From assembly GCF_017639205.1 (NCBI RefSeq), contig NZ_CP071139.1, forward strand, positions 6,075,501 to 6,139,500: 64,000 nucleotides of DNA, read 5' to 3'. The number at the start of each line of letters is the position of its first letter. Positions within the stretch are counted from its first letter, which is position 1. Of the stretch, positions 7,019-16,148 are shown piece by piece. Under the pieces are notes generated by a model. The model made no database searches and was not told the origin of the DNA. It saw only the letters and a list, made by a program, of their open reading frames with translations. This DNA comes from Streptomyces nojiriensis (GTDB taxonomy: Bacteria; Actinomycetota; Actinomycetes; Streptomycetales; Streptomycetaceae). Made by a program: the position numbers and the translations under genes.

Positions 7019-8410
7019 ATGAGCCGTTCCGCGCACCCCGCCGGGCCCCGCCACGCCGACGTCCTGCCCGAGGGGCACTACTCCCCGCCGCCCGCCGACC
7101 TGAACGCGCTCGACGAGAAGGTCTGGGCCCGGACCGTCGAGCGTACGGCCGACGGGGTCGTCGCCGTGGGCGGCATCGAAGTGACCCGGCTCGCCGAGGA
7201 GTTCGGGACCCCCGCCTACTTCCTCGACGAGGAGGACTTCCGGTCCCGGTGCCGGGCCTGGGCGCACGCCTTCGGTCCCGACGCCGACGTGTTCTACGCC
7301 GGCAAGGCGTTCCTCTCCAAGGCCGTCGTGAAGTGGCTGAAGGAGGAGGGGCTGAACGTCGACGTGTGCTCCGGTGGGGAGCTGACCACCGCGCTCGCCG
7401 CCGGGATGCCCGCCGCGCGGATCGCCTTCCACGGGAACAACAAGTCCGAGGGCGAGATCCGCCGGGCCGTCGAGGCCGGGGTCGGGCGCATCGTGCTCGA
7501 CTCCTTCCAGGAGATCGCCCGCGTCGCGCACATCGCCCGTGAGCTGGGCGTACGCCAGCCCGTCCAGATCCGCGTGACGGTCGGCGTCGAGGCGCACACC
7601 CACGAGTTCATCGCGACCGCGCACGAGGACCAGAAGTTCGGCATCGCGGTGGCCGACGGGTCCGCCGCCGAAGCCGTGCGCCGGGCGCTCGGGCACGACT
7701 CGCTGGAGCTGCTCGGCGTCCACTCCCACATCGGTTCGCAGATCTTCGACATGGCCGGCTTCGAGGTCTCCGCCAAGCGCGTCGTGCGGCTGCTGGCCGC
7801 CGTACGGGACGAGCACGGGGTGGAGCTGCCCGAGATCGACCTGGGCGGTGGCCTCGGCATCGCGTACACCTCGAACGACGACCCGCGCGAGCCCCACGAG
7901 ATCGCCAAGGCCCTGCACGAGATCGTGGCCCGGGAGTGCGAGAGCGCCGGACTGCGGGCGCCGCGGATCTCCGTCGAGCCCGGCCGCGCCATCGTCGGCC
8001 CGACCGCCTTCACCCTGTACGAGGTGGGGACCATCAAGCCGCTGGAGGGGCTCCGTACCTACGTGAGCGTCGACGGCGGGATGTCCGACAACATCCGCAC
8101 CGCCCTCTACGACGCCGAGTACTCCATCTCACTCGTCTCCCGCACCTCCGACGCCGAGCCCATGCTCGTGCGCGTCGTCGGCAAGCACTGCGAGAGCGGC
8201 GACATCGTCGTGAAGGACGCGTTCCTGCCCGCCGACCTCGCGCCCGGCGACCTCCTGGCCGTCCCGGCCACCGGCGCGTACTGCCGCTCCATGGCCAGCA
8301 ACTACAACCACGCTCTGCGCCCGCCCGTCGTCGCCGTGCGCGACGGACAGGCCCGAGTGATCGTCCGCCGCGAGACGGAGGAAGATCTCCTGCGCCTCGA
8401 CCTCGGATGA
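7019..8410 (+). CDS. lysA: Diaminopimelate decarboxylase
   Basis: The 463-residue PLP enzyme decarboxylates meso-diaminopimelate to L-lysine, the last step of lysine synthesis, in the cytosol. The PLP Lys is K96 in FYAGKAFLSK. Other landmarks are HGNNKSEGEI, HSHIGSQIF, the phosphate-binding GGGLGIAY, EPGRAIVGP with YEVGTIK, and CESGD, which supplies the active-site Cys. Length and motif order are typical. ATG 7019 follows GAAGAGAG. It is probably co-transcribed with nrtL. A hairpin-forming palindrome begins 10 bases after the stop. Confidence 0.97.
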   Translation: MSRSAHPAGPRHADVLPEGHYSPPPADLNALDEKVWARTVERTADGVVAVGGIEVTRLAEEFGTPAYFLDEEDFRSRCRAWAHAFGPDADVFYAGKAFLSKAVVKWLKEEGLNVDVCSGGELTTALAAGMPAARIAFHGNNKSEGEIRRAVEAGVGRIVLDSFQEIARVAHIARELGVRQPVQIRVTVGVEAHTHEFIATAHEDQKFGIAVADGSAAEAVRRALGHDSLELLGVHSHIGSQIFDMAGFEVSAKRVVRLLAAVRDEHGVELPEIDLGGGLGIAYTSNDDPREPHEIAKALHEIVARECESAGLRAPRISVEPGRAIVGPTAFTLYEVGTIKPLEGLRTYVSVDGGMSDNIRTALYDAEYSISLVSRTSDAEPMLVRVVGKHCESGDIVVKDAFLPADLAPGDLLAVPATGAYCRSMASNYNHALRPPVVAVRDGQARVIVRRETEEDLLRLDLG

Positions 8411-8420
8411 TGAAATAGGT

Positions 8421-8469
8421 GTCTCACTCAATGGACCGAGGATGGAAACTGCTGTCCATTGAGTGAGAC
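8421..8469. promoter_or_regulatory. Perfect 16-bp inverted repeat between lysA and hom
   Basis: Bases 8421-8436 and 8454-8469 are exact reverse complements (GTCTCACTCAATGGAC type) with a 17-nt loop. The stem is not GC-rich and no T-run follows, so it is a poor intrinsic terminator. It lies 65 bases before hom. An operator or an RNA structure in the hom leader is more likely. Confidence 0.75.
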
Positions 8470-8533
8470 TGGTTCCACCCGGCGGGCAAACCGCCCGCGG
8501 GGTACTGATGGAAGATCGAAAGGCGTAGGTCGA

Positions 8534-9826
8534 ATGATGCGTACGCGTCCGCTGAAGGTGGCGCTGCTGGGCTGTGGAGTGGTCGGCTCAGAAGTGGCTC
8601 GCATCATGACGACGCACGCCGACGACCTCACGCAGAGGATCGGCGCGCCCGTCGAGCTCGCCGGCGTGGCCGTGCGCCGCCCCTCCAAGGTCCGCGAGGG
8701 CATCGACCCCGAGCTGGTCACCACCGATGCCACCGCCCTCCTCAAACGCGGTGACATCGACATCGCCATCGAGGTCATCGGCGGCATCGAGCCCGCCCGC
8801 ACCCTCATCACCACCGCCTTCGAGCACGGCATCTCCGTGGTCTCCGCGAACAAGGCGCTGCTCGCCCAGGACGGCGCCGCGCTGCACGCCGCGGCGGAGC
8901 AGCACGGCCTCGACCTCTACTACGAGGCCGCCGTCGCCGGCGCCATCCCGCTGGTCCGCCCGATGCGCGAGTCGCTCGCCGGCGACAAGATCAACCGCGT
9001 GATGGGCATCGTCAACGGCACGACGAACTTCATCCTCGACAAGATGGACTCCACCGGCGCCGGATACCAGGAGGCGCTCGACGAGGCCACGGCCCTCGGG
9101 TACGCCGAGGCCGACCCGACCGCCGACGTCGAGGGCTACGACGCCGCCGCCAAGGCCGCGATCCTGGCCGGCATCGCCTTCCACACCCGCGTCCGCCTGG
9201 ACGACGTGTACCGCGAGGGCATGACCGAGGTCAGCGCGGCCGACTTCGCCTCCGCCAAGCGGATGGGCTGCACCATCAAGCTCCTCGCCATCCTGGAGCG
9301 CGCCGCCGACGGCGAGTCCGTCACCGCCCGCGTCCACCCGGCGATGATCCCGCTCAGCCACCCGCTCGCCTCCGTCCGCGAGGCGTACAACGCAGTCTTC
9401 GTCGAGGCGGAGGCCGCCGGGCGGCTCATGTTCTACGGGCCGGGCGCGGGCGGTGCGCCCACCGCGTCCGCGGTCCTCGGCGACCTCGTCGCCGTCGCCC
9501 GCAACAAGCTCGCCGAGGCAACGGGGCCCGGCGAGTCGGCGTACACCCAGCTGCCGGTCAGCCCCATGGGGGACGTCGTCACCCGCTACCACATCAGCCT
9601 CGATGTGGCGGACAAGCCGGGCGTCCTCGCCCAGGTGGCGACCACCTTCGCGGAGCACGGTGTCTCGATCGACACCGTGCGGCAGCAGGGCAAGGACGGC
9701 GAGGCCTCCCTCGTCGTCGTCACTCACCGCGCACCCGACGCCGCCCTCTCCGGGACCGTCGAGGCGCTGCGGAAGCTGGACACCGTCCGCGGTGTCGCCA
9801 GCATCATGCGTGTTGAAGGGGAGTAA
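8534..9826 (+). CDS. hom: Homoserine dehydrogenase with ACT domain
   Basis: It reduces aspartate semialdehyde to homoserine with NAD(P)H, the entry to threonine and methionine synthesis. I start at ATG 8534 (MMRTRPLKVALLGCG), giving 430 residues. The frame is open back to TTG 8459, but that stretch lies in the palindrome and does not look like protein. The Rossmann motif is LLGCGVVGSEV. The catalytic region is NGTTNFIL with LGYAEADPTADVEGYDAAAK, and the C-terminal ACT domain begins near residue 350 (YHISLDVADKPGVLAQVA). The ACT domain implies feedback control, usually by threonine. thrC follows after 6 bases. Confidence 0.97.
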   Translation: MMRTRPLKVALLGCGVVGSEVARIMTTHADDLTQRIGAPVELAGVAVRRPSKVREGIDPELVTTDATALLKRGDIDIAIEVIGGIEPARTLITTAFEHGISVVSANKALLAQDGAALHAAAEQHGLDLYYEAAVAGAIPLVRPMRESLAGDKINRVMGIVNGTTNFILDKMDSTGAGYQEALDEATALGYAEADPTADVEGYDAAAKAAILAGIAFHTRVRLDDVYREGMTEVSAADFASAKRMGCTIKLLAILERAADGESVTARVHPAMIPLSHPLASVREAYNAVFVEAEAAGRLMFYGPGAGGAPTASAVLGDLVAVARNKLAEATGPGESAYTQLPVSPMGDVVTRYHISLDVADKPGVLAQVATTFAEHGVSIDTVRQQGKDGEASLVVVTHRAPDAALSGTVEALRKLDTVRGVASIMRVEGE

Positions 9827-9832
9827 GGACCC

Positions 9833-10903
9833 ATGAGCAGCAATCGCACCCACCAGTGGCGCGGCATCATCGAGGAGTACCGGGACCGCCTGCCGGTGAC
9901 GGACACGACTCCCGTGGTGACGCTCCGCGAGGGCGGCACTCCCCTCGTCCCCGCCCAGGTGCTCTCCGAGCGCACCGGCTGCGAGGTGCACCTGAAGGTC
10001 GAGGGGGCGAACCCCACCGGGTCCTTCAAGGACCGCGGCATGACCATGGCGATCACCAAGGCCAAGGAGGAGGGGGCGAAGGCCGTCATCTGCGCCTCCA
10101 CCGGCAACACCTCCGCCTCCGCCGCCGCGTACGCGGTGCGCGCCGGGATGGTCTCCGCGGTGCTCGTGCCCCGCGGCAAGATCGCGCTCGGCAAGATGGG
10201 CCAGGCCCTGGTGCACGGCGCCAAGATCCTGCAGGTGGACGGCAACTTCGACGACTGCCTGAACCTGGCCCGCGCACTCTCCGACAACTACCCGGTCGCA
10301 CTGGTCAATTCGGTCAACCCGGTGCGTATCGAGGGCCAGAAGACGGCCGCGTTCGAGATCGTCGACGCGCTGGGCGACGCCCCCGACATCCACGTGCTGC
10401 CGGTCGGCAACGCGGGCAACATCACCGCGTACTGGAAGGGCTTCAAGGAGTACAAGGCCGACGGCCTGTCCACCCGTACGCCCCGTGTGTGGGGTTTCCA
10501 GGCCTCCGGTTCCGCGCCCATCGTGCGCGGCGAGGTCGTCAAGGAGCCGCACACCATCGCCACCGCGATCCGGATCGGCAACCCGGCCTCCTGGGACTAC
10601 GCGCTCGCCGCGCGTGACGAGTCGGGCGGCCTCATCGACGAGGTGACGGACCGCCAGATCCTCGCCGCCTACCGGCTGTTGGCCGCGCAGGAGGGCGTCT
10701 TCGTCGAGCCGGCCTCGGCCGCCTCGGTGGCCGGTCTGCTCAAGGCCGCCGAGCTGGGCCTGGTCGACCCCGGCCAGAAGATCGTGTGCACCGTCACCGG
10801 CAACGGCCTGAAGGACCCCGACTGGGCGATCGCCGGCGCTCCGCAGCCGGTCACCGTTCCGGTGGACGCCGAAGCCGCCGCCGTGCGCCTCGGCCTGGTC
10901 TGA
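9833..10903 (+). CDS. thrC: Threonine synthase
   Basis: The 356-residue fold-type II PLP enzyme converts O-phosphohomoserine to threonine. The PLP Lys is K66 in NPTGSFKDRGMTMA. The phosphate-binding loop is PVGNAGNI and the tail is CTVTGNGLKDPD. ATG 9833 lies six bases after the hom stop, so the two are surely one operon. It is the short, plant/actinobacterial class and lacks the extended N-terminus of the yeast/E. coli type. thrB follows after a 372-base gap and probably has its own promoter. Confidence 0.97.
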   Translation: MSSNRTHQWRGIIEEYRDRLPVTDTTPVVTLREGGTPLVPAQVLSERTGCEVHLKVEGANPTGSFKDRGMTMAITKAKEEGAKAVICASTGNTSASAAAYAVRAGMVSAVLVPRGKIALGKMGQALVHGAKILQVDGNFDDCLNLARALSDNYPVALVNSVNPVRIEGQKTAAFEIVDALGDAPDIHVLPVGNAGNITAYWKGFKEYKADGLSTRTPRVWGFQASGSAPIVRGEVVKEPHTIATAIRIGNPASWDYALAARDESGGLIDEVTDRQILAAYRLLAAQEGVFVEPASAASVAGLLKAAELGLVDPGQKIVCTVTGNGLKDPDWAIAGAPQPVTVPVDAEAAAVRLGLV

Positions 10904-11275
10904 CGGCAGCGCCCGCCGCAGCTGCCCCGCAGTGCCGCGGCGCCACCGTGTGAAGCCGGGTCCCGGAGGGCTCGTGAGGTCCCGCAGAGGCCTTCCCGAG
11001 ATCCTTCGGAACCCGGCAACTCACCCGTACGACAACAAAAATACGGCTGAAGTCGGTCGAAGCCGGTCGAAGTCCGCGACACGCATCGTGCGCCTCCTGT
11101 GCGCCCTATGTCGCGAGAGAACCTTCCTTCGATACGCTGTACCTACATCCGCCACCGCGCATATGACTGCGGTGCTGCCCCGAGGGCCTTCGGGTGTCGT
11201 ACGTTCTCCAGTACATTCGCAGCGAGCCAGCGAAGAGCGAAGATCTCGCACAGTCACAAGGAGTGTCATCGGACG
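10904..11275. other. 372-base thrC-thrB intergenic region
   Basis: I see no gene in it. It contains short repeats of GGTCGAAG near 11053-11072 and a less GC-rich stretch around 11025-11200 that should hold the thrB promoter, but no -35/-10 pair is convincing. The ribosome site AAGGAG (11258-11263) belongs to thrB. Confidence 0.5.
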
Positions 11276-12202
11276 ATGGCCGGTCCAGCGTTCCGCGCCG
11301 CCGCCGTACGGGTGCGCGTCCCCGCCAGCAGTGCCAACCTCGGCCCGGGCTTCGACGCCCTGGGTCTGGCCCTGGGGCTCTACGACGACGTAGTCGTCCG
11401 GGTGGCCGACTCCGGCCTGAACATCGACATCGCGGGCGAGGGCGCCGACACCCTCCCGCGGGACGAGAGCCACCTGCTCGTACGCTCCATGCGCACCGCC
11501 TTCGACCTGCTGGGCGGCCAGCCGCGCGGCCTGGAGGTCGTCTGCGCCAACCGCATCCCGCACGGCCGCGGCCTCGGCTCCTCCTCCGCCGCCATCTGCG
11601 CCGGCATCGTCGCCGCCCGCGCCGTGACCATAGGCGGGGAGGCCAAGCTCGACGACGCGGCGCTGCTGGAGCTCGCCACCGAGATCGAGGGCCACCCCGA
11701 CAACGTCGCAGCCTGTCTGCTCGGCGGCTTCACCCTCGCCTGGATGGACGGCGGCAGCGCCAAGGCGATCCGGATGGAGCCCGCCGACTCCATCGTTCCG
11801 GTGGTCTTCGTACCCTCCAAGCCGGTCCTCACGGAGACGGCGCGCGGCCTGCTGCCGCGTACCGTCCCGCACGTGGACGCGGCCGCCAACGCGGGTCGCG
11901 CGGGCCTGCTCGTGGAAGCCCTGACCAGGCGTCCCGAGCTGCTCCTGCCGGCCACCGAAGACCGGCTCCACCAGGAGTACCGGTCCCCGGCGATGCCCGA
12001 GAGCGTGGCACTCGTCAACAGGCTGCGGGCGGACGGGATCCCCGCGGTCATCTCCGGCGCGGGCCCCACGGTCCTCGCGCTGGTCGACAACGGCGCGGCC
12101 GACAAGGTCGCGCAGCTCGCGGGCGAGGGATGGGCGGCCAACCGGCTCGCCCTCGACGCCGCGGGCGCGAGCGTACTTCCGCTGGGCACCCAGGGCGGCT
12201 AG
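11276..12202 (+). CDS. thrB: Homoserine kinase
   Basis: The 308-residue GHMP kinase phosphorylates homoserine to O-phosphohomoserine, the substrate of ThrC. The family start VRVPASSANLGPGFDALGLAL is followed by the ATP-binding loop HGRGLGSSSAAICAG (near residue 95-110) and the third GHMP motif ISGAGPTVLAL. ATG 11276 fits the AAGGAG site 12 bases upstream; an open frame reaching back to 11099 has no domain support. A hairpin terminator follows. Confidence 0.96.
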   Translation: MAGPAFRAAAVRVRVPASSANLGPGFDALGLALGLYDDVVVRVADSGLNIDIAGEGADTLPRDESHLLVRSMRTAFDLLGGQPRGLEVVCANRIPHGRGLGSSSAAICAGIVAARAVTIGGEAKLDDAALLELATEIEGHPDNVAACLLGGFTLAWMDGGSAKAIRMEPADSIVPVVFVPSKPVLTETARGLLPRTVPHVDAAANAGRAGLLVEALTRRPELLLPATEDRLHQEYRSPAMPESVALVNRLRADGIPAVISGAGPTVLALVDNGAADKVAQLAGEGWAANRLALDAAGASVLPLGTQGG

Positions 12203-12235
12203 ACCCGCTTTCCCGGAGTGCACAGCCGGTCAGGG

Positions 12236-12261
12236 GCGGGCGGCCGGGGCAGGCCGCCCGC
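12236..12261 (+). terminator. Terminator after thrB
   Basis: A perfect 10-bp GC-only stem (12236-12245 with 12252-12261) has a 6-nt loop, 34 bases after the thrB stop. There is no T-run, as is common in Streptomyces. Confidence 0.65.
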
Positions 12262-12294
12262 ACGGAAGGGCGCGATTGCCGGTGATTGAGAGGG

Positions 12295-12321
12295 GGAATA
12301 TCTATTGGATCCGGTAGTGTT
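12295..12321 (+). promoter_or_regulatory. SigR-type promoter candidate upstream of rho
   Basis: GGAAT (12295-12299), 19 bases, then GTT (12319-12321) fit the SigR consensus GGAAT-N18/19-GTT known from Streptomyces. Transcription from here would give rho a leader of about 315 nt. A second candidate of the same kind precedes rpmE in this window, which supports the call. Confidence 0.5.
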
Positions 12322-12645
12322 AGTCTCAAGTGCGCATCGGAAGCCGCCATGGCTCGGTGCTCAGTGTCCCCATTCGGGACCACATTTCTTCCGGGAGCCT
12401 CCCCGACTGCTTTGATCACCTCCAGCAGTTTCGAGCACGCTCCGGAATCGGCGTGACATTCCCACGCTTTCAGCTCGGGGGCTTCTCGCCGGAACCAGCC
12501 ATGCACGTTTCTTCCGCCGTACTTCTACCGGCGGACCACCGCCCCGGCTGCGGTCCACGACCCATCAGGTCAAGGCCCGCTGTCGGACAGCACAACCGGT
12601 CGCCGAGCCAGACAGGCCGACGTCCGCTCCAGGGAAGGACCCTTC
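12322..12645 (+). other. Long untranslated leader of rho
   Basis: About 320 bases between the candidate promoter and GTG 12646 contain no gene that I can support. Rho often controls its own leader, so termination inside this region is possible; no specific site is recognised by eye. Confidence 0.4.
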
Positions 12646-14736
12646 GTGAGCGACACCACCGATCTGATGGGCGCTGCCGACACCTCTGTCGACACCAGTG
12701 CCCCCGCCGCGGGCGCCGCACCCAAGCGCCGACGCTCCGGCACCGGCCTTGACGGCATGGTCCTGGCCGAGCTGCAGCAGGTCGCGTCGGGCCTCGGGAT
12801 CAGGGGCACCGCGCGGATGCGCAAGAGCCAGCTGATCGAGGTCATCAAGGAGGCGCAGGCGGGCAGCGGTGCCCCCAAGGCCGCCGCCTCCACCGCCGCA
12901 GCCACCGCCGAGGCCAAGCCGAAGCGCCGCGCCACCAGCAAGGCCCGCACGGGTGAGGCCGCCGCCGAGGCGCCCGCCGAGAAGCCCGCCGCGCAGGCGC
13001 AGATCGAGATCCCCGGCCAGCCGGCCAGCGACGACGCCCCGGTCGGCGAGCGCCGCCGCCGTCGGGCCACGGCCCCCTCCGGCAGCCCGGAGGCCTCGGC
13101 CCCCGTCGCCGTACAGGTCGAGCAGAAGACCGAGACCGCGCCCGCCGCGACCGCCCCGTCCGAGGCCAAGGCCGAAGCCGCCACCGCGGTCTCCGCCGGC
13201 CAGGCGCAGGGGCAGGACGGCGAAGGCCGTGGCCGTCGCGACCGCCGCGACCGCGGTGACCGTGCCGACCGCACCGACCGTCAGCGCGACCGCCGTGACC
13301 GCGGCGCCAAGGCCGACGACCAGGGCCAGGGCGGCCAGGGTCAGGGCCAGGGCGCGCAGGGCGGCCAGGGCGGCGGCCGTCAGGACCGCGCCGACCGCCA
13401 GCAGCAGGGCGGCCGCGGCCAGGGCCAGGGCCAGGGCCAGGGTCAGCAGGGCCGTCAGGACCGCCAGGACAACGGCCCCCAGGACGACTTCGACGGTGAG
13501 GACGGCCGTCGCGGCCGTCGCGGCCGCTACCGCGACCGCCGTGGCCGCCGTGGCCGCGACGAGTTCGCGCCGAGCGAGCCGCAGGTCGCCGACGACGACG
13601 TGCTGATCCCCGTCGCGGGCATCCTCGACATCCTCGACAACTACGCGTTCATCCGGACCTCGGGCTACCTGCCCGGCCCCAACGACGTGTACGTCTCCCT
13701 CGCCCAGGTCCGCAAGGCCGGCCTGCGCAAGGGTGACCACACCACCGGTGCCGTGCGCCAGCCCAAGGACGGCGAGCGCCGCGAGAAGTTCAACGCCCTC
13801 GTGCGTCTGGACTCGGTGAACGGCATGGCGCCCGAATCCGGCCGCGGCCGCCCGGAGTTCCAGAAGCTCACCCCGCTCTACCCGCAGGACCGGCTCCGTC
13901 TGGAGACCGACCCGGGCGTGCTGACCACCCGAATCATCGACCTCGTGTCGCCGATCGGCAAGGGTCAGCGAGGCCTGATCGTGGCCCCGCCGAAGACCGG
14001 TAAGACCATGATCATGCAGGCGATCGCCAACGCGATCACCACCAACAACCCCGAGTGCCACCTGATGGTCGTCCTGGTCGACGAGCGTCCGGAAGAGGTC
14101 ACCGACATGCAGCGGTCGGTCAAGGGCGAGGTCATCTCCTCGACCTTCGACCGCCCGGCCGAGGACCACACCACCGTCGCCGAGCTGGCCATCGAGCGCG
14201 CCAAGCGTCTCGTCGAGCTGGGTCACGACGTGGTCGTCCTGCTGGACTCCATCACCCGTCTGGGCCGCGCGTACAACCTCGCGGCGCCCGCCTCCGGCCG
14301 CATCCTGTCCGGTGGTGTCGACTCGACCGCGCTGTACCCGCCGAAGCGCTTCTTCGGTGCCGCGCGCAACATCGAGGACGGCGGCTCGCTGACCATCCTG
14401 GCCACCGCGCTCGTCGACACCGGCTCGCGCATGGACGAGGTGATCTTCGAGGAGTTCAAGGGCACCGGCAACATGGAGCTCAAGCTCGACCGGAAGCTCG
14501 CCGACAAGCGCATCTTCCCGGCCGTCGACGTCGACCCGTCGGGCACCCGCAAGGAGGAGATCCTCCTCAACGCGGAGGAGCTCGCCATCGTCTGGAAGCT
14601 GCGCCGGGTGCTGCACGCGCTCGACTCGCAGCAGGCGATCGAGCTGCTGCTCGACAAGATGAAGCAGACGAAGTCGAACGCCGAGTTCCTGATGCAGATC
14701 GCGAAGACGACCCCGTCGGGCAAGAACGACGACTGA
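12646..14736 (+). CDS. rho: Transcription termination factor Rho
   Basis: The 696-residue hexameric RNA-dependent ATPase ends transcription of untranslated RNA. GTG 12646 is preceded by GAAGGA. Residues about 35-75 are the Rho N-terminal helical domain (LAELQQVASGLGI, MRKSQLIEVI). Residues about 80-310 are an actinobacterial insertion: Ala/Pro-rich first, then Arg/Asp/Gln/Gly-rich with many QGQ and RRDR repeats that may bind extra RNA or phase-separate. The RNA-binding cold-shock-like domain follows (GILDILDNYAFIRTSGYLPG). The ATPase has Walker A PPKTGKT near 448-454, Walker B VVVLLDSITRL and the Q-loop/R-loop region up to the C-terminus. It lies between terminators and is probably monocistronic. 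Confidence 0.97.
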   Translation: MSDTTDLMGAADTSVDTSAPAAGAAPKRRRSGTGLDGMVLAELQQVASGLGIRGTARMRKSQLIEVIKEAQAGSGAPKAAASTAAATAEAKPKRRATSKARTGEAAAEAPAEKPAAQAQIEIPGQPASDDAPVGERRRRRATAPSGSPEASAPVAVQVEQKTETAPAATAPSEAKAEAATAVSAGQAQGQDGEGRGRRDRRDRGDRADRTDRQRDRRDRGAKADDQGQGGQGQGQGAQGGQGGGRQDRADRQQQGGRGQGQGQGQGQQGRQDRQDNGPQDDFDGEDGRRGRRGRYRDRRGRRGRDEFAPSEPQVADDDVLIPVAGILDILDNYAFIRTSGYLPGPNDVYVSLAQVRKAGLRKGDHTTGAVRQPKDGERREKFNALVRLDSVNGMAPESGRGRPEFQKLTPLYPQDRLRLETDPGVLTTRIIDLVSPIGKGQRGLIVAPPKTGKTMIMQAIANAITTNNPECHLMVVLVDERPEEVTDMQRSVKGEVISSTFDRPAEDHTTVAELAIERAKRLVELGHDVVVLLDSITRLGRAYNLAAPASGRILSGGVDSTALYPPKRFFGAARNIEDGGSLTILATALVDTGSRMDEVIFEEFKGTGNMELKLDRKLADKRIFPAVDVDPSGTRKEEILLNAEELAIVWKLRRVLHALDSQQAIELLLDKMKQTKSNAEFLMQIAKTTPSGKNDD

Positions 14737-14756
14737 CGTCCGGCACGCGCATCACC

Positions 14757-14794
14757 GCGACAGCCCCCGCCGCACCCGCGGCGGGGGCTGTCGC
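14757..14794 (+). terminator. Terminator after rho
   Basis: A perfect 17-bp stem (14757-14773 with 14778-14794) has a 4-nt loop, beginning 20 bases after the rho stop. It is one of the longest perfect stems in the window. Confidence 0.85.
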
Positions 14795-14968
14795 GCGTAC
14801 GGGCGCATTTTCGGGGTACGGGCGCACGGGCGGGGCGGCTGCGCCCCGGCTGGGCGGTTAGGGCCGGAATGGAACCCTGCGCGGCGTACGCCCGTCTGTG
14901 TCAGCGGGACCGCGGGGTGGACGGCGGGCCGCAGCGACCAGGGGACCGGACACAGGACTGAGGAGAGC

Positions 14969-16069
14969 ATGACCGAGGAGAGCAAGGACCACGGCGGCCG
15001 TGCCGCGGCCCGGCGCCGCCGCAAACCGGCGAGGCGCCGCAGGGCCGTCGCCGTCGCCGCCTGGAGCGCCGCGGGGGTGGTCCTGCTGGGGGGAGCGGGC
15101 CTCGGCTACTTCTACTTCAAGTTCAACGGCAACCTGAAGACCGTCGACATCGACCAGGCCCTCGGCACCGACCGCCCGCAGAACGTCGACAACGGCTCGA
15201 TGGACATCCTGGTCCTCGGCTCCGACTCCCGCGGCGGCGCCAACGGCGAGTACGGCCAGGACGACGGCGGCTCCGCCCGCTCCGACACGGCGATGATCAT
15301 CCACCTGTACGAGGGCCACGAGAAGGCCAGCGTCGTGTCGATACCGCGCGACACCATGATCTCCCGGCCCTCCTGTGCGACGGCGGGCGGGAAGACCGAC
15401 CCCGGCGGCCAGCGCACCCAGTTCAACGAGGCGTTCACCGTCGGCGGGGCCGCCTGCGCGGTCAAGACCGTCGAGAAGATGTCGGGGATCCGCATGGATC
15501 ACTACATAGAGGTCGACTTCACCGGCTTCAAGAAGATCATCGACAACCTCGGCGGCGTCGAGGTGACCACCACCAAGCCGATCAAGGACGGGTCCAGCCA
15601 CCTCGACCTCGCGGCCGGCACCAACAAGCTCGACGGGGAGCAGGCCCTCGGCCTCGTACGCACCCGCAAGAGCGTCGGCGACGGCAGCGACCTGGGCCGA
15701 ATACAGCTCCAGCAGGCCTTCATCAAGGCACTGATCAAGCAGGTGAAGGGCATCGGGGTCTTCGACAACCCCAAGAAGCTGCTCGGCATCGCCGACTCCG
15801 CGACCAAGGCGATCACCACCGACAAGGCGCTCGGCGATGTGAAGTCCCTCATGGGCTTCGCCCAGGGACTCCAGGGCATCGACGCCCGGGACATGCAGAT
15901 GATCACGCTGCCGGTGACCACGGACCCCCGTGACCCGAACCGGGTGGCCCCGCTCACCAAGGAGACGAAGATGGTCTGGGACGCCCTGCTGGCGGACCGG
16001 CCGATCCCGGCCGAGGCCACCGTGAACTCCTCCGGGGACAAGAGCGCCGCCGGGTCGATCGTCCAGTAG
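14969..16069 (+). CDS. LytR-CpsA-Psr (LCP) family cell-wall glycopolymer ligase
   Basis: This 366-residue membrane-anchored protein has an Arg/Lys-rich cytoplasmic start (RRRRKPARRRRA), one membrane segment at about residues 27-50 and an extracellular LCP domain. LCP landmarks are MDILVLGSDSRGG, SDTAMIIHLY, VSIPRDTMI and DHYIEVDFTGFKKIID. The Arg residues bind the polyprenyl pyrophosphate. The family moves teichoic acid-like or polysaccharide chains from undecaprenyl pyrophosphate to peptidoglycan. ATG 14969 follows GAGGAGAG. The WecA/TagO-like gene at 21.5 kb could make the lipid-linked start of such a polymer, but that link is inference. Confidence 0.93.
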   Translation: MTEESKDHGGRAAARRRRKPARRRRAVAVAAWSAAGVVLLGGAGLGYFYFKFNGNLKTVDIDQALGTDRPQNVDNGSMDILVLGSDSRGGANGEYGQDDGGSARSDTAMIIHLYEGHEKASVVSIPRDTMISRPSCATAGGKTDPGGQRTQFNEAFTVGGAACAVKTVEKMSGIRMDHYIEVDFTGFKKIIDNLGGVEVTTTKPIKDGSSHLDLAAGTNKLDGEQALGLVRTRKSVGDGSDLGRIQLQQAFIKALIKQVKGIGVFDNPKKLLGIADSATKAITTDKALGDVKSLMGFAQGLQGIDARDMQMITLPVTTDPRDPNRVAPLTKETKMVWDALLADRPIPAEATVNSSGDKSAAGSIVQ

Positions 16070-16101
16070 GGCCCCGCCCGGCCGGGCCCCCGGACCGGTG
16101 C

Positions 16102-16127
16102 GGAATAGACGGCGACCCCGTGCCGTT
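16102..16127 (+). promoter_or_regulatory. SigR promoter upstream of rpmE
   Basis: GGAAT (16102-16106), exactly 18 bases, then GTT (16125-16127) match the SigR consensus. rpmE is a known SigR target in S. coelicolor, so the match agrees with established biology. Confidence 0.75.
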
Positions 16128-16148
16128 GAGGGAGGCGTCCTCAGAATT

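Noticed and set aside
8459..8533. Upstream TTG extension of hom
   Set aside because: The stretch lies in the palindrome and leader, and homoserine dehydrogenases begin at the RPLKVALLG segment.
12565..14616. 683-codon minus-strand frame opposite rho
   Set aside because: Antisense of rho; low-complexity Gly/Arg/Ala translation.
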